Shown: one piece after another, positions 1 to 9,792 of the stretch | How positions within the stretch are numbered: position 1 is the stretch's first letter | Layout of the letters: each line of letters starts with the position of its first letter | Assembly (NCBI GenBank): GCA_963731035.1 | Contig: CAVSUY010000008.1 | Coordinates: forward strand, 1 to 64,000 | Direction of reading: 5' to 3' | Source: JAANXG01 sp963731035 | GTDB taxonomy: Bacteria; Pseudomonadota; Gammaproteobacteria; Arenicellales; JAANXG01 | Length of the DNA stretch: 64,000 nt | The notes under the pieces: generated by a model | Told to the model about the DNA's origin: nothing | What the model saw: the letters and a program-made list of their open reading frames with translations, nothing else | Databases searched by the model: none | Made by a program: the position numbers and the translations under genes

Positions 1-224
1 TACTGCGCCCCGGCCGTCTCACCGACGAGCCCGCCAGCGGTCACATTCAGGTGCCGCCCTCCGGACACTACGACCCGATCACCATCTCCCGCGAGAACGT
101 GGCGCTGTGCATCAACGAAGTCCTCGGGGAGCGATGGTCGATCAACCGCACCATCAACCTGGTGGACGGCGAATACCCGATCTCGGATCTCGTCGACCTG
201 GTCGACAGCGACCCCGACTACTGA
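1..224 (+). CDS. NAD(P)-binding SDR-type oxidoreductase, C-terminal fragment
   Basis: The reading frame is open from the window edge to a TGA at 222-224 and encodes about 73 residues. It starts LRPGRLTDEPASG and contains ISRENVALCINEVL. This is the C-terminal signature of atypical short-chain dehydrogenases of the NAD(P)H-binding NmrA/YwnB-like group, in which the RPGRLTDEP loop lies near the nucleotide site and a later ISRxDVA helix closes the domain. The N-terminal Rossmann half and the start lie outside the window, so substrate and length cannot be judged. The DUF72 gene follows after 19 bases on the same strand and may be co-transcribed. Confidence 0.7.
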   Translation, partial: LRPGRLTDEPASGHIQVPPSGHYDPITISRENVALCINEVLGERWSINRTINLVDGEYPISDLVDLVDSDPDY

Positions 225-243
225 TCCGTCCCGAGCCCGGCTC

Positions 244-984
244 GTGTCCGGCATCTTCATCGGCACCAGCGGCTGGAACTACGATCACTGGAAGAACGAC
301 TTCTACGCCGGCGTGAAGCGCGCCGACTGGCTGCGCCACTACGCCGGGCAATTCAACGCCGTGGAAGTCAACGCCACCTTCTATCGCCTGCAGAAACCCG
401 AAACCCTGCAGCGCTGGCACGACGAAACCCCCGAGCACTTTCATTTCGCCATCAAGGGCAACCGCTACCTCACCCACAACAAGAAGCTCACCGACCCGGA
501 CGAGCCCATCGAGCTCGAGCGCCGCAACGCCGCCCCCCTGGGACACAAGCTGGCCGCGGTCCTGTGGCAGCTTCCGGGCAACTTTCACAAGAACATCGAG
601 CGCCTTCAGACCTTCTGCAAAGCGCTGCTTGTGTGGGGCGACGTCCGGCACGCCATCGAGTTTCGCCACCCCTCCTGGTTCGATCGCACCACCGCGGCAT
701 ACCTCCGGGAATTCGGCATCGCCAACTGCCAATCCGACGCCGCCGACTGGCCCCTGTGGCCCGCGGTGACCACGAACCTGGTCTACATTCGCCTACACGG
801 CCACACCCGCGCCTACGCCTCAGCGTACCGCCGCGACGCCCTCCAACGCTGGGCCGAATCCATCAACACCTGGCGCCGTGCCGGGCGCACGGTACACGTC
901 TACCTCGACAACGACGCCGAAGGCGCCGCACCGCGCGATGCACTCAAGCTCGCGGCGATGGTGGAAGAAAAATATCGCGCCTGA
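244..984 (+). CDS. DUF72 (YecE-like) protein
   Basis: The 246-residue product shows the DUF72 hallmarks: FIGTSGWNYDHWKNDFY at the N-terminus, FNAVEVNATFYRL, FHFAIKGNRYLTHNKKL, an internal AIEFRHPSW and the late YIRLHGH. The family folds as a TIM barrel and its biochemical role is not established. The start is a GTG at 244, which gives the expected short MSGIFIGTSGW leader; no ATG lies close by in frame. Length is normal for the family. It is the last high-GC, host-like gene before the defence island, so the left island border should lie between its stop and position 1388. Confidence 0.88.
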   Translation: MSGIFIGTSGWNYDHWKNDFYAGVKRADWLRHYAGQFNAVEVNATFYRLQKPETLQRWHDETPEHFHFAIKGNRYLTHNKKLTDPDEPIELERRNAAPLGHKLAAVLWQLPGNFHKNIERLQTFCKALLVWGDVRHAIEFRHPSWFDRTTAAYLREFGIANCQSDAADWPLWPAVTTNLVYIRLHGHTRAYASAYRRDALQRWAESINTWRRAGRTVHVYLDNDAEGAAPRDALKLAAMVEEKYRA

Positions 985-1387
985 AAGGCACTCCTACACC
1001 CCCCGCTTCGCCGCGGTGCCAAACCCCGGATTGTAGGATCGGCTTCAGCCGCGATAGCCCCAGGTTAGACCCTTCCACAGAAACAATGCCAAGTGCGCTG
1101 ACGCCAGCTACGGCAGGAACGCACCAACGTTCGCCAACCCGGCGCGCGGAACAGCCGTCTCAGGTACAGTCCAGACCTTCACAGATCTTGGGGTGTCGGA
1201 GAGACCGGTAGCAACATTCCACGTGGCGGGGTTTGCAATGCCACGATTGGGACCCCGATCCTCCACCCCACCCGTCTGCCACTCACCGAAGAGTGGTGAC
1301 AGAGCCCGTTTTGCCCAACACTCAGCAACGTAAGATGGGCGGTACTCGATGTTGACAACTCACACGGTATACCCATGGTAGACACGT
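985..1387. other. Intergenic stretch, left flank of the defence island
   Basis: No convincing gene is seen in these 403 bases. The first 70 bases look like host sequence and carry one REP-like palindrome. The rest has weak, unrelated open frames on both strands. Base composition drops towards A/T near 1330-1387, where the island gene begins. No tRNA, integrase or clear attachment repeat is visible. Confidence 0.5.
1024..1055 (+). repeat. REP-like palindrome
   Basis: The segment reads CCGGATTGTAGGATCGGCTTCAGCCGCGAT, a copy of the intergenic palindrome found throughout the window. The stem is CGGCTTCAGCCG. It is the only copy left of the Druantia island. Confidence 0.75.
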
Positions 1388-2980
1388 TCAATCTGCCCTT
1401 ATAGCTTTCCGTATCGATACAATTATGAACCAGAATCCGTAGGTCCCTAGCAAGACTAGATACCAGTCGTGCAGGAACCAAGACGGAAGCCAAGCCGGCG
1501 CCCACGGTCCCTCTTCCTCTAGAAGCTTGGTCAACGCGAGATACGTCGGACCGAATGCGAGCAATATGCTCGCAATAACATCCAAGACATGGAAGGAAAA
1601 TCTTCTCTTCACATTGAGACTCGTGAGAATCCTCCAATTCAGCTCGTGAGAACTACTACAATTATTTGCCGGTTCTAGAGCATCTTGCTGTTCGGCTTGG
1701 ATGGACAATTCCATGAATCCGCTCGTCCTTCTAGCCAGAAAGTTTGGGGTCAGTACCCAGCACTGACTGTAATAGGAAGAGTGCACTTTCAGAGTGTACT
1801 CCCCTGGAGTTGAAAACAGATTCTCCGGCACCTTCAACTTGACTACGTAAGGTCTCTTGTAGTCCCAGCTAAAGGTTCTCAGCCTCAGATAATAAGATGT
1901 CGCCTCATGTACCTCGTAGGCCGCCCCGGGCCTAAACGGATCATATTTCGGCTTCACACGCCAGCCCACAGAGCGAATTAGCTTTCGATCCAGATCTTGT
2001 AACAACACCATGAGAGGAGGCCGGTATCTAGTGATAGGGCGAGAACCGTCCGTATAATCCAAACCAACCTCTTTCAGCTTGGAACATTGAGTCTCAAAAC
2101 AATCGCCGTGCGCCTTCCTGTCTCCCAACTTCCACGTATCTGAAAAGGTGAGATATACATATGCTTTGCCATACGAAGCGCCGAAGATGTTCCTGAATTC
2201 GTCTTTGTACTGTTCGCTGCCGACAAGATCCTCGCCAACATGAAAGTAGAAGTGTGCAATTGAGTCTGTTCGATAACAATCGCGCACCACACCACATCTC
2301 ACCGGCATCGAACCGTTCCAAGTGTACTTTTGACTCCTTGCTCGCGACTGGTTCAAGTAGACAACGATCACTCTCGTTCCTTTGAGAACATTTCTTGCGC
2401 AATTCCTTTTACTTGGAAGCATGTTACGTAATGGGGGATCCAAGTAGGGCAGCATGTATCGGAAATGAAGTACGTAACCATCAGGAACCGCGATTGCTTC
2501 CAATATGTCTTCGATGTACTCTGCTCTAGCGTTGGAAGATAGAAGGAATAATGTAGGCGTTAACTTTCTGCGCGTCCAGCTAACCCTATGCCTTAGTTTA
2601 CGATAACGCTCGTATGTCTTAGCAGCAGATGCCCCTCTGCCCCTAAGAATGGATTTCTTGATCGTTCTTCCTTCCGATGGGATTTCAGTCTCCTCTCCAA
2701 ACTGGTCCCGCGTAAGGTCTACTATTGCACCAGGATGTACTTCATTCCAATAGTGATGAAACCGATTGTTCTTATGGATCACGCCACCGAGGCGTTCCTG
2801 AACGAGCGCAGAAGTAACGGCGCACTGCCCAACGGTCGGGTTGTTTTCACACCATTTATCTTGGTCTCCTGGGTAAGCTGTGTCTCGTGCCCACGACCTG
2901 CGGAAAGCCTCGGAAAGTCTGAGGATTTCGTAACTTTCCTTCGGGGTGAGCTTTCCCCACGATTTTTCATCTATGCGCAT
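1388..2980 (-). CDS. YunG-like domain protein with two C-terminal membrane helices, next to Druantia
   Basis: The product has 530 residues. Residues 20-100 resemble the Bacillus YunG family: SWARDT, DKWCENNPTVGQCAVTS, LVQERLGG, HHYWNE and IVDLTRDQF. Within this part Cys53 (GQC), His75/His76 and Asp88 occur in the C-H-D order of papain/transglutaminase-like folds; a catalytic role is an inference. Residues 110-460 match nothing I recognise. Two hydrophobic helices lie near 465-486 and 504-526. The ATG at 2980 is used. The gene lies 196 bases downstream of druE on the same strand and looks more A/T-rich than the host genes, which suggests acquired DNA. It is not a named Druantia component; it could be an accessory effector or an unrelated passenger. 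Confidence 0.6.
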   Translation of the reverse strand: MRIDEKSWGKLTPKESYEILRLSEAFRRSWARDTAYPGDQDKWCENNPTVGQCAVTSALVQERLGGVIHKNNRFHHYWNEVHPGAIVDLTRDQFGEETEIPSEGRTIKKSILRGRGASAAKTYERYRKLRHRVSWTRRKLTPTLFLLSSNARAEYIEDILEAIAVPDGYVLHFRYMLPYLDPPLRNMLPSKRNCARNVLKGTRVIVVYLNQSRARSQKYTWNGSMPVRCGVVRDCYRTDSIAHFYFHVGEDLVGSEQYKDEFRNIFGASYGKAYVYLTFSDTWKLGDRKAHGDCFETQCSKLKEVGLDYTDGSRPITRYRPPLMVLLQDLDRKLIRSVGWRVKPKYDPFRPGAAYEVHEATSYYLRLRTFSWDYKRPYVVKLKVPENLFSTPGEYTLKVHSSYYSQCWVLTPNFLARRTSGFMELSIQAEQQDALEPANNCSSSHELNWRILTSLNVKRRFSFHVLDVIASILLAFGPTYLALTKLLEEEGPWAPAWLPSWFLHDWYLVLLGTYGFWFIIVSIRKAIRAD

Positions 2981-3176
2981 GTCTCATTGCTCCCAATCCA
3001 AGTCCACTAGCCCAACAACTCCCTCTTCCTTAGCATCCAGCTTCTTTGCTGGTCCATCGTGCTGTCTAGCATATATCGACTAAACCACCTGCTGAACTCT
3101 GTTTGTCTCCCGCTTGGCGGAGCTTCTCACACGAACATCCGACCGAGCAGCACCGCTGTCCACAATACGGTGGCGC

Positions 3177-6100
3177 CTATTCGAAGACTTGACGTATCAG
3201 AGCGTGCTCATCAGGCAAATTTCGGCGCAGCACGAAGTCATTGAGTATCCGAACGTTCTCGCCACGCTTGGCGAGACCATGAAGTGAGTGTCCCAACCAA
3301 GACGCGTTGACAATTCCCGACTGCACACCAACGAAGAGACGACGCCCGTTGCGCGTTACAAGAAGCGGAACCAACGTCCGCTCGATGGACCTCATTGTTT
3401 CACAGTGAAAGCCATCAAGATCGAGCATGCGCTTCAGCGAAGCCATTCTCGCCGTCTGTACGGAAACATCGAACTCCTGAGGAATCTCCCCGCGCAGAGC
3501 ATAGCGTAGGATTTGTGCCGCGATGTGTCGATCAAGCCGCTCTCGAAGATGCTGGTTGTGATAGTGCCGAAGGCAACTTTCGCAGGCGCGATCACATGAC
3601 GCCGGACAATGCTCGAGCAGTTCCAATAAATCCTCAAGTATCTCGGCTAGGTACCGTCCTGCGAGCTCCGCGTAGCCCGCGCCGCCGGAGAGCGTATCGT
3701 AAAGATAGACGTCGAGCAGCAGCTCACCCGCAGACGACGATGGTACGATTCGAAACCCTGACCCGAACTCAGACGGATCGAGGTCAAGCTGACTATGGCG
3801 ACTTGCACAGAGGCGCAATCCCTCGGCAATGGAGTAGAGGCTATCCTCAAGAGTTCGAAGCACCACCGGATCCGCGGTATCTGTGACGATCGGATCGGTC
3901 ACCTCGATCCGTAACAACAAAAGGTCCGTGGTGAAGATGTGTCCAAGAAAAATGTTGAGGAATTCGCCACCGCAGGTTCGTGTGGGCTTCGGCTGAGCAA
4001 ACGAGAATTCAATCTTGTAAGGTCGTTCATGTCTACCCGGCGACGGCTCTTCAGTTGAGGCTCGACCGCAGCGATCACAAATCCAGAAACCACGATAGGT
4101 GTCGTCGATCTGCTGCCCCTTATTGACGGTCACAAGTTTCCGATCCGTCGTGACGGTGCATCTCAGGTGTGCGCCGAGCGGATTGAGCTCAGGCACATCG
4201 CCGGTACCGACCGGCACAGGAAACTGCGCACTCGTTGCGTAAGTGATATCCTGTTCTCTATCATCCTCACCGAGTGCCTTTCCATCTTCCGGAGTAAACA
4301 CCTGCGGCACGATTATGCGCGTCTCCTTAAGTTCACTTTGGCAGACCGGACATGTCATATCGATGGGTGCACCCTGATCCAGGTCGTGGACAAAGCTACA
4401 GGTGTCACAATAGACGAGACTGGTTACATCTTGGAAGAGTGGGACAGCGCGATCGTGGACCGTTGGCAGCACGTTTGCGACCACACCGCCGCTGCGATAC
4501 GTCTCTTTATTGATCACGATGAGACGGCCGGGCGCGTATTCACTGAGCGCTTTTCCTATTGCTTGCTGAGGGCGCTCGACGATCTCCACCTTCATTGTTC
4601 CACCGCCCGGCGGTCTAACGAGGCGTTCGACCAAGAAGCTCGTGAGGTCAGTCGGAAAGGCATAACTCGGCAACATCTCACGTGAGAAGAGAAACTCAAG
4701 CAGCTCTTCATCGCCAAGAGCATTACGCTCATCATCATCTCCTTTAAAGTCATCCCCTCCCTCCTCCTCACGATCGGCGAGGCGGTTCGCCGGTGCAAGC
4801 TCCTGCCGGATGATCTCTAGGTCTTCCAGCAGCTTGCGAGCGATCTCCTCGATCCATTCATCGAGGCTAGCTGGGGCGATGCGCAAATTGTCGGGAAGCC
4901 ATGATTGTAACTGCGCCCGTATCTTGCCACCTTGGTTGATTACATGCTCCTCAACCCACTGTCGAAAGCCTTCAAAGTCGGGCCCCGCGTCGGCTGAGCC
5001 GAAGAAGAAGTCATGAGCTTTACCCAGCGCGCGAAAGAGGGCCGACGTCTTTCCACCAATGGCAATATCATGGTCGTCCATGTAGCCGTGGAAAAAGGTC
5101 TGCAGGAGAAAGGAAGTGACGTGCCGGCGCGCAATCTTCGGATTATCGATCTTGATGTCGGGATTACGCGGCGAGCCGGCGACAATGAGAGCTGGGTCGT
5201 TATAGTAATAACTGTCATGCGGCCCATTCTGGGCGTAGGTCAAAACAGTCGAGACGGATGAGCCTCGGCGGCCGGCCCGGCCTGCCCGTTGCTGATAGTT
5301 CTCCCGTTGAGGCGGAACGTTCCGTAGACCAATTGCTACGAGCGAGCCGATATCGACACCTACTTCCATCGTCGTCGTGCAGCTCAGCACGTCGATCGGG
5401 TGATCATGCTCGTGAATTTTGATATCCCGGAACCGAAACTCGAAGGCCTCCGTCGTGGCGTGGACGCGCGCATTATCACGGTTCGAGAGCTGTGCCGTAT
5501 GCTCCTCCACAGAAATACTCCTGAGCCCAGCACCCGACTGAAGCGCTATCCGAACGGGCTCTCGCCAAAAGCCCTTCCGCGCACGGATATACTCGCTCAC
5601 ATTCGAATCGAGGGCCTCGACTAAAGGAGAACCACAAGCGGCACAATGCGACCTAACGACAGATGGTAGAAGAGCGGTGCAATCCTGGCAATGATACCAG
5701 GGCAAATCGAGGTCGATACGAAGTCTTAGCTTCGTGGGATCGAGGAAAAACCCACCAGTGGAGTCGCTTAGGCAAAATTCGTGACGAAGAGCATCTTGTA
5801 TCTGTTCGATCCTATCAGCATCCAGGCCGAGGATACCCGACAATTGGCGCAGCAGCGTGCGATCAAAGCTTCCATCGGTGCCCCAGTGATCCGACCAGAA
5901 GCCAGCGGCACTCGCCCGCAAGGGCGCACTGAGGTCCCTGTCGAAGGCGAACTTGCCTGCGAGTGACCCTACCCATGCAATCGCTGCCTCCTCGCAGTCC
6001 TGTGGACTGAGGCTCGGAGCGATTCGCTGCAGTTCTTGCTCTAGTTTTCGCAAAGGTTTTGCAGCGGGCACCAACGCCCCTACAGCCGTCCCAGTGAGCG

Positions 6101-8714
6101 AGTAGTAACGGCCACACAATTGCTTCAATAGGGCGATGTGATAACGAGAAGGGGGCTGGCCAGGCTCAAATTCGAGCAGAAGCTCATTCAGTGATTCATC
6201 GAGATGGTCCTTTTCGAGGCGCTCGATATCCTGTTCGATCCGTTGGGCATCTCCGCGATCGAAGATAGGCAGATTGAAGTCTCGAAGAACCGTCAGAACA
6301 GCGACGTAGAGCGCGCGGCCGGGGCGCGGCTCTCTTCCAACCCCCAGGAGGCGCTGAGTTGCCAGAGCAAGAATCTGACGAAAGATGTCCTGCTCGACCT
6401 CGCGCGGTATGTCGCGGGCCAGGCGAGCAGCTTTTTGCCGCCCATCCGAGAACAATAGCACTTTTCGCCCTCCGTTGGGTTTATCTCGGCTCTCTTCTCC
6501 CGCGGGAGGCTGCGCATCAAGTTGGGTTTTTACGAGATTCGCAAAGGGCGCTTCACCCTTCGTAGAATGGTCCATGATGGTGGAGCGGCCACCTCGCATG
6601 GTCTCAACATTACAGCGCGGACAGCGACCAAACTTCAATCCCCGGGGATTCCAATCCAGTGCTGGTGCTGGCATATAGACCTTTCGGAATCCCTGGACCG
6701 AACCAGGGTCGGCATAGACCAGCCGTCCGCTCTTTACATCCAGCCAAGCCTCCTGACATTCGTCGGCCCGCTCACGGTGAGGGTCGCCATCAACGAGAAG
6801 TTCAACCTCAGTCATTGGCATCTGCTGTCCCTCGCGCAGGGCGCCGGATGGAACATGCCATAAGAAGTCACCACGCGGGCTAGCGATATAGCCCCGAAGA
6901 AACGCGGTTCCGCACTCACGGTGTGTGAGTAGCTCGTACACGCGCGAGCCGCACTCGGGAGCGCAACGCTCTCGCGAGTGAGTATGAAGTCGACCTAGGA
7001 CACGGAACGGACCGTCTGCGCGCACCTCGCTACAGGACGGGTCCGCGCAAGCAAAGAGACCGGGCAATCCACGAAAAAACATGTGTAAGCGCGTGGGGAG
7101 AAGCACACGCTGGTCTGTTTTCCGGCGAGCGTACGTCGCAAGCGCCAGCAGTGCGGCCGTTGCGGCAGGCGCCTCGGAGGAACTGGGGAAGATGTGGCGC
7201 TCGACTTCATCCAAGGCCACGGCTGCACCAGAGACACACTGGACAAGCGATTCGAGTGGCCCCACACCTGTCAGATTATGAAACAGGAAGTCCGCTAAGT
7301 CGGCTTCGGCATCAAGTGGTCGCCAATCCAACTTCAAGGCCAACTCAGCGACGGCTCGGCGAGCGTTGACTGGATCAACGGCATGCCTTTGGAAGGCGGC
7401 TAAGTCAAATCCCGCTAGGGCTCTTATCTGTTCGCCGGTGGCCGGGACTGGACGACTGCGACGCTCTCGCGTCCCGCTCACGACCGCCATAGATCGTGAC
7501 GAGTCTTTGGCAAGGCCGGTTAGATCGCGACCGAACCGCTCAACAGCGCGACGAGCCTCGTCTCCCTCTCCTAGGCTGGCGCTGGTCAAAATGAATCGGA
7601 TACGCTCTCTAGGAATCTCGAGACGCGAGAATAACCTACGCAGAAGAAGTGCGACTTCTGCGCCTCCCGCTCCTCGATACATATGAGCTTCATCAAGAAC
7701 CATCACCAGTTCGTTATCGTCGCACGCGTGCAACCACTCTCTTGTTTGCTGGAAAATTGGTCGCTCGATGGGGCGCATCAGCATGTATTCGAGCATAGAG
7801 TAGTTGGTGATCAGCAGGTCAGGGCAACACGCCTGCGTCTCGTGTCGGGTCATTAACTCGCGATCGCTGGGCTGCGTAAGCAGACGCTGGTTCCAATGCC
7901 GATAGCGCCGATCTCGCCCGGTAGTCGCGGGCCTGGTTTCAACAAGTTGATTTGCATAGAAGGCGAGCAAGTCCTTTTCTGGCCACTGTCCTATGGCCCG
8001 CAGTCGTTCCATCGTGGAAGGCTCTTTCAGAAGGGGCAGGTAGAAGCTCTCGAAGAGAGGCTCAATTCGTTCAGTATCACGTGCGCTCGTCCGAGGACCA
8101 GGATATGGCGTCCGACCAGTGTAACTGGCAAATCTGACCGGCCTCCCTCTGCGATCTGAAATCACCTCAGACGCTTGTGGCGCTCCGAACAGCCTTCGAA
8201 TGCGAGACAGTTGGTCGTTGACCAGTGCGTTCATTGGATAGAGCAAGATCGCACGACATCCCGGCGCGGCGGCCTTCGTCCCGCGCTCGGCAGCTTCAAC
8301 GGCGAGCTGTCCCAAGATCGGCATGAGGAAGGCCTCCGTCTTCCCCGATCCCGTACCCGTGGCAACGATCAGATCAGCGTGGTCTGCGAAAAACCATTCT
8401 AGAGCCTCGGCCTGGTGGGCGTAGGGTCGAGGGTATAGTCCAAGTTTGAGCTCTGCCAAGCGCGAGAGGACTCGCTGTGCAACTCCGGGAATACGTAGTT
8501 CTCTGTACGGGCGGCCAAGCTCATAGACAGGGGTCGATTCCACGAACGGACGTTGAGCTACGGAACCATCCTCTTCCAGAAGGAGCCTGCGTTCCCTAAT
8601 CAGGGCCTCATTGCGAATGTGGTACTGCGCTTCGACATACGACCGCAAGCTCTCCCCGAGCCGCCTCGAAGTCGCGTAGACACCATATTCATCGGTGCTC
8701 TTAGGGCGAGTCAT
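3177..8714 (-). CDS. druE: Druantia anti-phage system protein DruE, giant DUF1998 helicase
   Basis: About 1,845 residues. Superfamily 2 helicase motifs are clear: Walker A ATGTGSGKTEAF near residue 120, Walker B VLDEAHMYRG near 340, and motifs V/VI with TTTMEVGVDIG and YQQRAGRAGRRG near 1125-1150. Cysteine pairs suggest zinc sites near 700, 1020, 1450 and 1550. The C-terminus carries the DUF1998 segment LYDTLSGGAGYAELA with CPASCDRACESCL near 1710. Size and architecture match DruE, the shared helicase of all Druantia types. The GTG at 8720 is also possible, but it lies inside the ribosome site GAGGTGG, so the ATG at 8714 is preferred. The gene overlaps druD by 14 bases and is last in the operon. 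How DruE blocks phage is not known. Confidence 0.9.
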   Translation of the reverse strand: MTRPKSTDEYGVYATSRRLGESLRSYVEAQYHIRNEALIRERRLLLEEDGSVAQRPFVESTPVYELGRPYRELRIPGVAQRVLSRLAELKLGLYPRPYAHQAEALEWFFADHADLIVATGTGSGKTEAFLMPILGQLAVEAAERGTKAAAPGCRAILLYPMNALVNDQLSRIRRLFGAPQASEVISDRRGRPVRFASYTGRTPYPGPRTSARDTERIEPLFESFYLPLLKEPSTMERLRAIGQWPEKDLLAFYANQLVETRPATTGRDRRYRHWNQRLLTQPSDRELMTRHETQACCPDLLITNYSMLEYMLMRPIERPIFQQTREWLHACDDNELVMVLDEAHMYRGAGGAEVALLLRRLFSRLEIPRERIRFILTSASLGEGDEARRAVERFGRDLTGLAKDSSRSMAVVSGTRERRSRPVPATGEQIRALAGFDLAAFQRHAVDPVNARRAVAELALKLDWRPLDAEADLADFLFHNLTGVGPLESLVQCVSGAAVALDEVERHIFPSSSEAPAATAALLALATYARRKTDQRVLLPTRLHMFFRGLPGLFACADPSCSEVRADGPFRVLGRLHTHSRERCAPECGSRVYELLTHRECGTAFLRGYIASPRGDFLWHVPSGALREGQQMPMTEVELLVDGDPHRERADECQEAWLDVKSGRLVYADPGSVQGFRKVYMPAPALDWNPRGLKFGRCPRCNVETMRGGRSTIMDHSTKGEAPFANLVKTQLDAQPPAGEESRDKPNGGRKVLLFSDGRQKAARLARDIPREVEQDIFRQILALATQRLLGVGREPRPGRALYVAVLTVLRDFNLPIFDRGDAQRIEQDIERLEKDHLDESLNELLLEFEPGQPPSRYHIALLKQLCGRYYSLTGTAVGALVPAAKPLRKLEQELQRIAPSLSPQDCEEAAIAWVGSLAGKFAFDRDLSAPLRASAAGFWSDHWGTDGSFDRTLLRQLSGILGLDADRIEQIQDALRHEFCLSDSTGGFFLDPTKLRLRIDLDLPWYHCQDCTALLPSVVRSHCAACGSPLVEALDSNVSEYIRARKGFWREPVRIALQSGAGLRSISVEEHTAQLSNRDNARVHATTEAFEFRFRDIKIHEHDHPIDVLSCTTTMEVGVDIGSLVAIGLRNVPPQRENYQQRAGRAGRRGSSVSTVLTYAQNGPHDSYYYNDPALIVAGSPRNPDIKIDNPKIARRHVTSFLLQTFFHGYMDDHDIAIGGKTSALFRALGKAHDFFFGSADAGPDFEGFRQWVEEHVINQGGKIRAQLQSWLPDNLRIAPASLDEWIEEIARKLLEDLEIIRQELAPANRLADREEEGGDDFKGDDDERNALGDEELLEFLFSREMLPSYAFPTDLTSFLVERLVRPPGGGTMKVEIVERPQQAIGKALSEYAPGRLIVINKETYRSGGVVANVLPTVHDRAVPLFQDVTSLVYCDTCSFVHDLDQGAPIDMTCPVCQSELKETRIIVPQVFTPEDGKALGEDDREQDITYATSAQFPVPVGTGDVPELNPLGAHLRCTVTTDRKLVTVNKGQQIDDTYRGFWICDRCGRASTEEPSPGRHERPYKIEFSFAQPKPTRTCGGEFLNIFLGHIFTTDLLLLRIEVTDPIVTDTADPVVLRTLEDSLYSIAEGLRLCASRHSQLDLDPSEFGSGFRIVPSSSAGELLLDVYLYDTLSGGAGYAELAGRYLAEILEDLLELLEHCPASCDRACESCLRHYHNQHLRERLDRHIAAQILRYALRGEIPQEFDVSVQTARMASLKRMLDLDGFHCETMRSIERTLVPLLVTRNGRRLFVGVQSGIVNASWLGHSLHGLAKRGENVRILNDFVLRRNLPDEHALIRQVFE

Positions 8715-9792
8715 CGCCACCTCGTGAACTAGATTGTAGGACTATCGACAGACGAGCAAGGACATCCACGAGCAAGGGACGCAGCGCGTTGTGAAACTGG
8801 AACACCTTCGAGTGCGGAGCTTCGCTCGAGAGCCAGCCCAATGACATAAGCCGTGCTTCCGGTTTAGGTAGATCGTAACGAAGTTGCAAAGAACAGAGTT
8901 CAGTATCTTCGGTGAGAACAGCCGATCGTCGCGTGTCGAGCATCTGATCGAAGCCGAAGCGTAAACGGCCTGTTAGTTTATAGTCGATCTGCACGCTGCG
9001 CCGAAGAACAAGGGCCCCGTCGCGATACCCAAAGTCCCCGAGATAGTACGGTCGATCGAATGCTCGCGTGTATTGCGCTAATGGCCGGCATAGACGTGGC
9101 CTTGTCATCGGGCGGCTCACTTGCGCCGCCGCTATCCATCGGCCAACCCTGCTTTCCGCCTGGTAAACATCGGGTGCATATATCTCCAATGAATCTACGC
9201 TCAACTCCTGTGGCGTCGAAAAGCGCCTCTGGTGTTCGGCAATGACCTTGTCGGTCCAGGTTTGCAATGGCTCGGCCGGACCAAGCCAACAGTCGACCGA
9301 TTGCAGAACGTCTGTGACCGCTCGAATGTGAAAATTCGGAGCCACGATGAAACGTGCAACACCCGTACAAAACACCTTAGCCGCGAAGATCGATGCAACG
9401 ACACTTCTCGGAGCGCAGCCGAGTACGAGGACTGCCTCCCCGGAACTCATGGATACGAGTCTGAGTGGTGCCGCGAGCCAATAACCGCCACCGAGATCAG
9501 CGATATCGCCAGCGATAGCCGAATCATGGAGGGTATTGAGATAGGGATCGTCCTCGACGGTCTCATGGTTCATCCGTCGACAGTCACCAAAAAGAGGGAC
9601 CAGGCTTCTTCTGACGTTCGCAAGAATTCGCGTCGAATGCAAGGGCGACCCGCGTGCGCTATAGATCGCAGTCCTTACATGCTCTGCTGTCAAAGCACGC
9701 TGAAGGCCACTTGCAGTGTTCGGACACCGCAAGGACGCCGCCAAGGTTCTCCGAGCATGGTACGGTGATCGCTCTCGCAATTGGAGAGTCAT
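8701..9792 (-). CDS. druD: Druantia type I protein DruD
   Basis: The product has 363 residues with no catalytic motif I can name. Identification rests on position between druC and druE and on size. The ATG at 9792 overlaps the druC stop in ATGA, and the 3' end overlaps druE. The first 60 residues are rich in arginine and serine; the middle has a compact hydrophobic segment near residues 115-150 (AVLVLGCAPRSVVASIFAAKVF). Comparison of a predicted structure with known type I DruD proteins would test the call. Confidence 0.72.
   Translation of the reverse strand: MTLQLRERSPYHARRTLAASLRCPNTASGLQRALTAEHVRTAIYSARGSPLHSTRILANVRRSLVPLFGDCRRMNHETVEDDPYLNTLHDSAIAGDIADLGGGYWLAAPLRLVSMSSGEAVLVLGCAPRSVVASIFAAKVFCTGVARFIVAPNFHIRAVTDVLQSVDCWLGPAEPLQTWTDKVIAEHQRRFSTPQELSVDSLEIYAPDVYQAESRVGRWIAAAQVSRPMTRPRLCRPLAQYTRAFDRPYYLGDFGYRDGALVLRRSVQIDYKLTGRLRFGFDQMLDTRRSAVLTEDTELCSLQLRYDLPKPEARLMSLGWLSSEAPHSKVFQFHNALRPLLVDVLARLSIVLQSSSRGGDDSP
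8717..8723 (-). promoter_or_regulatory. Ribosome binding site that fixes the druE start
   Basis: On the minus strand GAGGTGG lies two bases before the ATG at 8714, with the GAGG core five bases upstream. This favours that ATG over the in-frame GTG at 8720, which is part of the site itself. The site lies inside the 3' end of druD, so translation of the two genes is coupled. Confidence 0.6.
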
